Origin: DASPTH01 sp046727575
GTDB lineage: Bacteria > Actinomycetota > Acidimicrobiia > IMCC26256 > DASPTH01
Direction: 5' to 3'
Assembly (NCBI GenBank): GCA_046727575.1
Contig: JBKPCV010000056.1
Span: 1-55,175, forward strand
DNA length: 55,175 nucleotides
Position 1 is the first letter of the stretch; each line of letters starts with the position of its first letter. Under the pieces are notes generated by a model, which saw nothing but the letters and a program-made list of their open reading frames with translations, did no database searches and was not told the origin of the DNA. The position numbers were made by a program, and so were the translations under genes. Positions 34,813-40,907 of the stretch are shown here, one piece after another.

Positions 34813-35436
34813 ATGACGGAAACGGCGGTGCCCGCCACGAGGGTCCGCGACCCCGAGGGGACGAAGCGCAAGATTCTCGCAGCCGCATTGCAGGAGTTCG
34901 CAGCGTTGGGCATCGACGGTGCGCGGGTCGATGGGATCGCCGCCCGGGCCGGCGTCAACAAGCAGCTCCTCTACTACTACTTCGGCTCGAAGGACGGGCT
35001 CTTCCGTGCGGTCCTCCGAGAACGGCTCGCGGAGCGCGGAGCAGAGACGGCCGCGGCGGATCGATCCGGACCGGCCCGCCTGGCCCAGCTCCAGGACCGT
35101 CTCGCAGGCCAGCGCGATTGGATCCGGCTGCTGATGTGGGAGGCACTCGAACGGTCCGGACGCCGAGGGGTCGAACAGGAAGCGATCCGCCGCACGACGC
35201 TCCAACAGTGGGTGGAAGCCGTCGAGGAGGCGCAGGCCGAGGGCGCGCTCCCAGCTCGTCTCGACGCTCGGCAGTTCGTGCTCGCAGAGCTCGGCACCGT
35301 GCTGTTCCCCCTCGCCTTCCCGCAGTTGACCCGGCTCGTGACCGGACAGACGCCGACCTCGCCCGAGTTCCTGTCGCAGCGGCGAGCGTTCCTCGAGGAG
35401 TTCGGGGCACTCGTGACACCCGATCGCGCGCGCTGA
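34813..35436 (+). CDS. TetR/AcrR family transcriptional regulator
   Basis: 207 residues. The N-terminal DNA-binding domain is TKRKILAAALQEFAALGIDG followed by the helix-turn-helix GIAARAGVNKQLLYYYFGSK. The helical C-terminal domain (about residues 75-205) should bind the inducer and dimerise. The ATG has GGAG 7 nt upstream. As the divergent neighbour of the DHA2 pump it most likely represses the pump and itself. Confidence 0.9.
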   Translation: MTETAVPATRVRDPEGTKRKILAAALQEFAALGIDGARVDGIAARAGVNKQLLYYYFGSKDGLFRAVLRERLAERGAETAAADRSGPARLAQLQDRLAGQRDWIRLLMWEALERSGRRGVEQEAIRRTTLQQWVEAVEEAQAEGALPARLDARQFVLAELGTVLFPLAFPQLTRLVTGQTPTSPEFLSQRRAFLEEFGALVTPDRAR

Positions 35437-35441
35437 TTGAC

Positions 35442-35488
35442 ATTCACTGGCGCGTTGACCGCATATGACGGTCGTCGCGCCAGTGAAT
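35442..35488. terminator. Strong hairpin after the TetR gene
   Basis: Perfect 13-bp arms ATTCACTGGCGCG and CGCGCCAGTGAAT flank an inner GACCG/CGGTC stem with a 7-nt loop. It starts 6 nt after the TetR stop. No T-run follows. It is a likely terminator, or a relative of the dyad repeats, since it shares ACTGGCG with elements C and E. Confidence 0.5.
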
Positions 35489-35511
35489 CCGCTGACGTCC
35501 CGAGATTCCTC

Positions 35512-35517
35512 TACCGT
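35512..35517 (+). promoter_or_regulatory. Candidate -10 element upstream of the amidohydrolase cluster
   Basis: TACCGT fits TANNNT. Six nt later is ATG AGG TAG (35524-35532), a two-codon open frame that a leaderless transcript would begin with. The hexamer also lies in a 6-bp inverted repeat TCTACC/GGTAGA (35510-35533). The amidohydrolase ATG follows at 35575. Confidence 0.35.
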
Positions 35518-35574
35518 TGCGGCATGAGGTAGAAACCGGACCCGGTTCCGGGAGCCAGTTGCCAGGGAGGCACC

Positions 35575-36684
35575 ATGCCCGAACGCATCATCTCCGCCGA
35601 CTCGCACGTCGACATCAGCAGGGAGCGCGTACTCGCGCACCTGCCGGGCCAGTACCACGAGGCGTACACCGAGAGCAGCATGGCGTTGATGCGCAGGATG
35701 ATGGAGGGCAAGCCGCAGAAGCAGCTCAAGAACAAGTCCACTCCGCTCCCGCAGAACACCACCGGTCCGTCGCCGACTGAGCACCCGTGGGAGGCCGCGG
35801 GCCGACCCGGTGCGTACGACCCGCACGAGCGGCTGAAGGACATGGACATCGACAAGGTCGACGCCGAGGTGCTCTACAGCAACGTCACCGGTGGGACCGA
35901 GTTCTACGAGCTCGAGAGCGATGCGTGCCTCGCCGCGTTCCAAGCGTTCAACAGTGCCGCGATCGAGTTCGCGTCGGTGAACCCGGACCGTCTCATTCCC
36001 GTGTACATCCTGCCGCTGCACGACATCGAAGAGGCCACGAAGGAGCTGCAGCGCATCGCCAACGAGGGCGCGCGCGCCGTCCAGGTGCCGCTCTACCCGG
36101 TCGATTGTGACCTGGCGCCGTACTGGGACGAGGTGTACGACCCGCTCTGGTCCGCGATCGAGGAGGCGGGCACACCGATCAGCCAGCACGTCGGCGCCAA
36201 CGAGTACCTGTTCGAGATCATGCGGCGCGACCCCACACCGGCGAAGGGCATCTTCCAGTCGCTCCCGCCGGTGTTCATGGCCGAGGTGATCGCGAACTGG
36301 ATCGTTCCCGGGGTGTTCGCCCGCCACCCGAAGCTGAAGGTCGTGCTGGTCGAAGCCGGCCTCGGCTGGATCCCCTACTACGTCGGGCGCCTCGACAAGA
36401 TGGTCGAGCGGCACGGCTGGGAGCAGCTCGGCATGAACCTGCCGGACCTGCCGAGCCATTACTGGCACCACAACATGTACGCCAGCTTCGAGGAGGACGA
36501 GTTCGGGATCCGGGTCCGCCACGAACTCGGTGTCGAGAACCTGCTCTGGGCCACCGACTATCCCCACCCCGACAGCACGTGGCCGCACTCGCAAGAGGTC
36601 ATCCACGAGCACTTCCACGACGTGCCGGTCGAGGAGATGCGACTCATCGTGGGCGGCAACGCCGCTCGCATCTACAACCTGTAG
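35575..36684 (+). CDS. Amidohydrolase family protein (1 of 3 in cluster)
   Basis: 369 residues; GGGAGG lies 4 nt before the ATG. The amidohydrolase-2 barrel motifs are IISADSHVDIS at the N-terminus, YPVDCDLAPYWDEVYDPLW, ISQHVGANE (metal His), FARHPKLKVVLVEAG and LLWATDYPHPDSTWPHS (catalytic Asp). The layout and Trp/Asp-rich middle follow ACMSD- and resorcylate-decarboxylase-like proteins common in acidimicrobial and mycobacterial genomes. Substrate unknown. It is the first of three tandem relatives followed by CoA-transferases. Confidence 0.85.
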   Translation: MPERIISADSHVDISRERVLAHLPGQYHEAYTESSMALMRRMMEGKPQKQLKNKSTPLPQNTTGPSPTEHPWEAAGRPGAYDPHERLKDMDIDKVDAEVLYSNVTGGTEFYELESDACLAAFQAFNSAAIEFASVNPDRLIPVYILPLHDIEEATKELQRIANEGARAVQVPLYPVDCDLAPYWDEVYDPLWSAIEEAGTPISQHVGANEYLFEIMRRDPTPAKGIFQSLPPVFMAEVIANWIVPGVFARHPKLKVVLVEAGLGWIPYYVGRLDKMVERHGWEQLGMNLPDLPSHYWHHNMYASFEEDEFGIRVRHELGVENLLWATDYPHPDSTWPHSQEVIHEHFHDVPVEEMRLIVGGNAARIYNL

Positions 36685-36752
36685 CGCCGGCCTCGGGACG
36701 ACGACGGCGTCGAGGACGCTCGCCCTCCCGTGCCGGCTCGCTCTAGGCTCGG

Positions 36753-36758
36753 TACAAT
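36753..36758 (+). promoter_or_regulatory. Candidate -10 element (TACAAT)
   Basis: TACAAT matches 5 of 6 of the sigma-70 consensus and lies 38 nt before the ATG at 36796, which has its own AGGGAG site. The next two amidohydrolase genes probably share this promoter. Confidence 0.35.
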
Positions 36759-36795
36759 TCCGCTCGACGAGCCGCGAAACCAGGGAGCGAGCATC

Positions 36796-38205
36796 ATGGA
36801 TCGCCTCACCAAGTCCTTCTCGGTCTTCGACTGCGACGCGCACATCAACGATCCGATGCCGATCTGGGACTACGTGCCCGAGTCGCAGAAGGAGCTGGTA
36901 CGCAACACCTACTGGCGAGGTGACGGCGAGGCGTGGCTCAACGGTGACACCCCCGTCATGGGCGGTGGCAACGCGCACTTCCCGGGCTACAACCCGATCT
37001 GCATCGCGGGCCCGCAGATGAACAAGAAGATCATGCGCAAGCTCAACTCGATGCCGCTCAGCGACGAGCAGAAGGCGTACCTGCACCATGATGGTGCGAT
37101 CGACGGGCGGGCGCGGCTCGTGGAGATGGACCTCATGGGGATCGACCAGGTGCTCGTGATCCCCACGATGGTGATCATGCACGTGCCGTTCGCGACCAAC
37201 CCGGAGGGCGTCAACGCCTTCTGCCAGGCCTACAACAACTTCGTCGTCGACTGGTGCAGCGCGGAGAGCACTCGGCTCTTCGGTGCCGCGTTCCTCCCGG
37301 CGCAGGACCCGCAGTACACGGCCAAGGAGATCCAGCGCGCCTCGGAGCTCGGGTTGCCCGTCGGTCTCATCCGTCCGATCGACGCCCAGGCGAAGTACCC
37401 GAACGCGGCGGCACCGTCGATGATGGCGAACGGCGCGTACGACCCGGTGTTCAAGGCGTTCGAGGAGACCGGCATGGTCCTCGGAATGCACACGTTCCCG
37501 GCGCCCAACTATCCGCACCCGCTCGGCGTCGACTACCTCGCGTCGCCCGGTGAGCTGTTCAACCGCGCCGGCGTGGACTCGCAGACGTTCTCCTTCATCC
37601 ACGAGATGCAGGTGTGGCTCTCGCAGGTGCTGCTCTCGGGCCTGCTCGACCGGTACCCGAAGCTCAAGATGGCCGTGTTCGAGTCGAACGCCGAGTGGCT
37701 GCCGTACACGCTCGCCTCGTGTGACCGCCTGTTCAAGCTGTACGCGCGTGAGCGTGGCGCAACGAGCGACCGGCTTCCCTCCGAGGCGTTCCACCAGCAG
37801 TGCGTGATCTCCTTCGAGTCCGACGAGACCGGCGTGTTCCGCCAGTGGAAGCACTTCCAGAAGATCGGCATCTGGGCCTCCGACGCGTACCACCACGACG
37901 GCGCCGACTCGTGGAGCGCGATGCGCAACATGTCGGACTGCGGCGTACCCGAGGACGTCCAGTCCGACCTGCTCGGCGCCAACGCCCGCCGCTTCTACGG
38001 CATCGAGGGCAAGCTGTTCGTCACCGACGAGGCGCCCCCGATCGAGCGGCCCGACTGGTTCCCCCAAGGTCCCGAGCTCGACGACTGGGCCGACATCGTC
38101 GCCCACCCGCGCGAGAACGCCGACAAGATGCGGGAGATGGGTCTCGACCCGCTGAGCCTGCTGTCCGACCAGTCCGGAAAGGCGGCGGGGAAGGGCCTGT
38201 ACTGA
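36796..38205 (+). CDS. Amidohydrolase family protein (2 of 3 in cluster)
   Basis: 469 residues, longer than its neighbours owing to a Gly/Asn-rich insert near residues 45-75 and a C-terminal extension of about 70 residues. Barrel motifs are VFDCDAHINDP, LGMHTFPAPNYPHP, LDRYPKLKMAVFESNAEWLP and GIWASDAYHHDGADSW. The C-terminal tail (PDWFPQGPELDDWADIVAHP) lies outside the barrel. The stop codon overlaps the next start as TGATG, so genes 2 and 3 are translated together and may act together. Reaction unknown. Confidence 0.85.
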   Translation: MDRLTKSFSVFDCDAHINDPMPIWDYVPESQKELVRNTYWRGDGEAWLNGDTPVMGGGNAHFPGYNPICIAGPQMNKKIMRKLNSMPLSDEQKAYLHHDGAIDGRARLVEMDLMGIDQVLVIPTMVIMHVPFATNPEGVNAFCQAYNNFVVDWCSAESTRLFGAAFLPAQDPQYTAKEIQRASELGLPVGLIRPIDAQAKYPNAAAPSMMANGAYDPVFKAFEETGMVLGMHTFPAPNYPHPLGVDYLASPGELFNRAGVDSQTFSFIHEMQVWLSQVLLSGLLDRYPKLKMAVFESNAEWLPYTLASCDRLFKLYARERGATSDRLPSEAFHQQCVISFESDETGVFRQWKHFQKIGIWASDAYHHDGADSWSAMRNMSDCGVPEDVQSDLLGANARRFYGIEGKLFVTDEAPPIERPDWFPQGPELDDWADIVAHPRENADKMREMGLDPLSLLSDQSGKAAGKGLY

Positions 38206-39482
38206 TGGCGCTGACCATCGACGTCGACACCCACGTCTACGAGCCGACGGAGATCTGGGACCGGTACATCGCCGAGCAGGACCGGGGAATCGCGCGGTTC
38301 GGCTTCTACCACGAGGTCGACGACGAGGGGAACCGTCTCACGATCGTGAACGGTGCGACCGGCAAGGAGCTCAACCGGTCCCGTCTGATCCGCCAGGCGA
38401 TCTGGAAGCCCGGTATGACCGTCGACGACATCGGCGCGCTCGACCCGGACGTGTACGTCCCGATCAATCCGGCGGCGTACGACGCTGCAGCGCGTCTCGC
38501 CGACATGGATGCGATGGGCGTCGACCAGGCAGTGGTGTTCCCGACGCTCTTCAACGAGTACTTGCCGCTCGTCGAGAACCCGCAGGCGGCTGCCGCGCTC
38601 GCACGGGGCTACAACGACTGGATCTGGGACTTCGCCGCGGAGAGCGACGGACGTGTGCACCCGGTCGCGATCCTGCCGATGCATGCTTTGCTCCTGGCTC
38701 GGCGAGAACTCGATCGCGTGGCGGAGAAGGGCTTCACGTCGGTGCTGATCCGTCCCGCGTACTTCGCGACGAACGCGGTCGAGGGTCACTCGGTCCGTGA
38801 CCGCGCCGCGCAGTTCGCCGCCAACGCGGTGCGCGCCGGGTTGGGCGGTGCCGAGTGGTCAGACCGTCACTTCGTGGAGACAGCGCCGTTCCGCGCGCTG
38901 TGGAGCCACATCGAAGAGCTCGACATGGTCGCGTGCGTGCACCCGTCGCTCGGCATCACGGGGCCCGACGCCATCTCGAGTGGTGCCTTCGCCGAGCGCG
39001 TCTCGCATCGGCTCGGTGTGTCGCACACGATCGCGGAACCGATCGCGCACATGCAGGACGCCGACCTCTTCGTGACGACCGCGTTCTTCCACGGGCTGCT
39101 CGAGGACCTGCCGTCGCTGCGCCTGGCGATCCTGCACTCCGGCACGAGCTGGGTCCCGCTCGCGTTGGAGAAATCGGAGACCTATCTGTGGCTCTCGCCG
39201 CAGTTCGCGACCGCGTTCGTGTGCCTCGAGCCCGAGGAGGTGTGGGAGCGCCACCCGCTCGTGGTGTCGTTCGACAGTTGGGAGCGGTCGGTGGCGATCA
39301 TGCCCGACCGCCTCGGCGAGAAGGCCGCGTGGGGATCGCGCTATCCGAACCACGACGCCGCGGGTCCCGACGAAGCGCGGGCGATGTTGGAGGCCGAGGG
39401 CGTCGATCAGGCGATGATCGACCGCTTGATGGGGGGCAACGCCGCCGACCTCTTCCGCCTCAAGGTCCCGGCCGGCGCCTGA
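38205..39482 (+). CDS. Amidohydrolase family protein (3 of 3 in cluster)
   Basis: 425 residues, coupled to the previous gene by TGATG. The N-terminus TIDVDTHVYEPTEIWDRY replaces HxH with D-x-H; VACVHPSLGITGP supplies the barrel His, and VVSFDSWERSVAIMPD sits where the SDYPH motif should be, keeping the Asp but not the His. The metal site is therefore less complete than in paralogues 1 and 2, and this member could be a modified or regulatory partner. The C-terminus MGGNAADLFRLKVP is typical of the family. Confidence 0.8.
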   Translation: MALTIDVDTHVYEPTEIWDRYIAEQDRGIARFGFYHEVDDEGNRLTIVNGATGKELNRSRLIRQAIWKPGMTVDDIGALDPDVYVPINPAAYDAAARLADMDAMGVDQAVVFPTLFNEYLPLVENPQAAAALARGYNDWIWDFAAESDGRVHPVAILPMHALLLARRELDRVAEKGFTSVLIRPAYFATNAVEGHSVRDRAAQFAANAVRAGLGGAEWSDRHFVETAPFRALWSHIEELDMVACVHPSLGITGPDAISSGAFAERVSHRLGVSHTIAEPIAHMQDADLFVTTAFFHGLLEDLPSLRLAILHSGTSWVPLALEKSETYLWLSPQFATAFVCLEPEEVWERHPLVVSFDSWERSVAIMPDRLGEKAAWGSRYPNHDAAGPDEARAMLEAEGVDQAMIDRLMGGNAADLFRLKVPAGA

Positions 39483-39491
39483 ACCCCCGAC

Positions 39492-39541
39492 CGAACTGGC
39501 GTCAATCGCCGCGGTCATGCGTCGGTCCTGACGCAAGGTCG
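39492..39541. repeat. Intergenic dyad repeat (element E)
   Basis: Arms CGAACTGGCGTCA (39492-39504) and TGACGCAAGGTCG (39529-39541) pair at 11 of 13 positions over 24 nt. The left arm is the exact reverse complement of the right arm of element C. It lies 9 nt after the amidohydrolase stop and before the CoA-transferase gene. Confidence 0.5.
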
Positions 39542-39561
39542 CCACGTAAGTAGGCCGCGAT

Positions 39562-39567
39562 TACGTT
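39562..39567 (+). promoter_or_regulatory. Candidate -10 element of the CoA-transferase gene
   Basis: TACGTT fits TANNNT and lies 28 nt before the GTG start at 39596, leaving room for the GGAAAGG ribosome site. Confidence 0.25.
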
Positions 39568-39595
39568 GCGGCCGTCGCGATGGAAAGGGCGCGCC

Positions 39596-40822
39596 GTGAG
39601 CAACGTGATGGAAGGCATCCGCATCCTCGAGGTCGCCGAGCACACCTTCGTGCCCGCCGCTTCGGCGATCTTGAGCGACTGGGGTGCGGAGGTGATCAAG
39701 GTCGAGCACGTCGAGCGAGGCGACGCAATGCGCGGGCTCATGAGCACCGGCCTCGCCGGCCTCGGCGGTCCGGTGCATGTGCTCCTCGAACACGCGAACC
39801 GGGGTAAGAAGAGCCTCGGACTCGATCTGTCCGATCCGGCCGGCGTCGACATCCTGTACCGGCTGGCGGCGACGTGCGACGTGTTCCTCACGAACAAGAT
39901 GCCCGGCGTGCGCGCGCGGCTCCACATCGACGTCGACGAGATCCGCGCGCACAATCCTGAGATCGTGTACGTGCGCGGCACCGGCTACGGCAGTCATGGT
40001 CCCGACGCCGACGCCGGGGGCTATGACCACCTCGGGTTCTGGGCGCGCGCCGGGTGCGCGGAGGGCGCGACGCCGTCCGACCTCGACGGGATCATCAACA
40101 TGCCCGCGCCCGGCTACGGCGACTCGATCGGCGCGATGACGATCGCGGGCGGCATCGCCGCCGCCCTGTTGCACCGCGAGCGCACGGGCGAGGTGCCTGT
40201 CGTCGACGTCTCGCTGCTCGGGGCCGGGATGTGGGCGATGGGCGGCGCCGTCGCGATCTCGCAGCTCAACGGCGAGCCGTGGCGGGGACGCCCGACGAAC
40301 AGCATCGGCGCGCCCGGGAACCCGCTCGTGGGCAGCTACCGCACCGCCGACGACCGGTACGTCGCGTTCTCGATGCTCCAGGGCTTCCACTACTGGCCGG
40401 AAGTGTGCGCCCGTATCGGGCGCGAGGACCTGATCGCCGACCCGCGGTTCGATTCCGTCGAGAAGCTGATGGAGAACACGCCGGCAGCGGCCGACATCAT
40501 CGCCGCGGAAGTCCGGTCGCGCACCCTTGCCGAGTGGCGCGAGCGCTTCGCCGGCATGAAGGGGCAGTGGGCCGTCATGCAGAACACGCTCGAGATCGCG
40601 ACGGACCCTCAGGTGGAGGCGAACGGGTACCTGCAGCCGGTCGAGACCGACGACGGCATCACCTTCGCGCTCGTGGCCGCTCCTGTGCAGTTCGACGGCG
40701 AGTCATCGCCGACGCGGCGCGCCCCCAACTTCAACGAGCACGGGGACGACATCCTGCAACAGGACGTAGGCCTCGACTGGGACACGATCGTCGAGCTGAA
40801 GGTGAAGGGCGTCGTCGCGTAA
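39596..40822 (+). CDS. Class III CoA-transferase (CaiB/BaiF family)
   Basis: 408 residues from a GTG with GGAAAGG 7 nt upstream. ILEVAEHTFVPAASAILSDWGAEVIKVEH and GKKSLGLDLSDPAG are standard N-terminal CaiB/BaiF motifs, and PGYGDSIGAMTIAGG holds the catalytic Asp that carries the acyl anhydride. These enzymes move CoA between carboxylic acids, here probably activating a substrate imported or produced by the neighbouring genes. It follows three amidohydrolases on the same strand and is convergent with the double CoA-transferase. Confidence 0.9.
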   Translation: MSNVMEGIRILEVAEHTFVPAASAILSDWGAEVIKVEHVERGDAMRGLMSTGLAGLGGPVHVLLEHANRGKKSLGLDLSDPAGVDILYRLAATCDVFLTNKMPGVRARLHIDVDEIRAHNPEIVYVRGTGYGSHGPDADAGGYDHLGFWARAGCAEGATPSDLDGIINMPAPGYGDSIGAMTIAGGIAAALLHRERTGEVPVVDVSLLGAGMWAMGGAVAISQLNGEPWRGRPTNSIGAPGNPLVGSYRTADDRYVAFSMLQGFHYWPEVCARIGREDLIADPRFDSVEKLMENTPAAADIIAAEVRSRTLAEWRERFAGMKGQWAVMQNTLEIATDPQVEANGYLQPVETDDGITFALVAAPVQFDGESSPTRRAPNFNEHGDDILQQDVGLDWDTIVELKVKGVVA

Positions 40823-40841
40823 GACGGTCCGCGCCACGCAC

Positions 40842-40892
40842 CGAACTTGCGTCAAAAACGAGCGTATAACCCCGTTTGCTGACGCAACTTCG
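40842..40892. repeat. Intergenic dyad repeat, 51 bp (element D)
   Basis: Arms CGAACTTGCGTCA (40842-40854) and TGACGCAACTTCG (40880-40892) pair at 12 of 13 positions over 25 nt. An inner AAACG/CGTTT stem extends the hairpin. It has the same length and spacing as element C. It lies between convergent CoA-transferase genes, where a terminator is expected. Confidence 0.6.
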
Positions 40893-40907
40893 AGGTCGGG
40901 CTGGGCG

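Noticed and set aside
33418..38106. A 1562-codon minus-strand open frame spanning the TetR and amidohydrolase genes
   Set aside because: It is antisense to several well-supported genes and its translation is rich in Arg, Val and His without motifs; typical of high-GC shadow frames.
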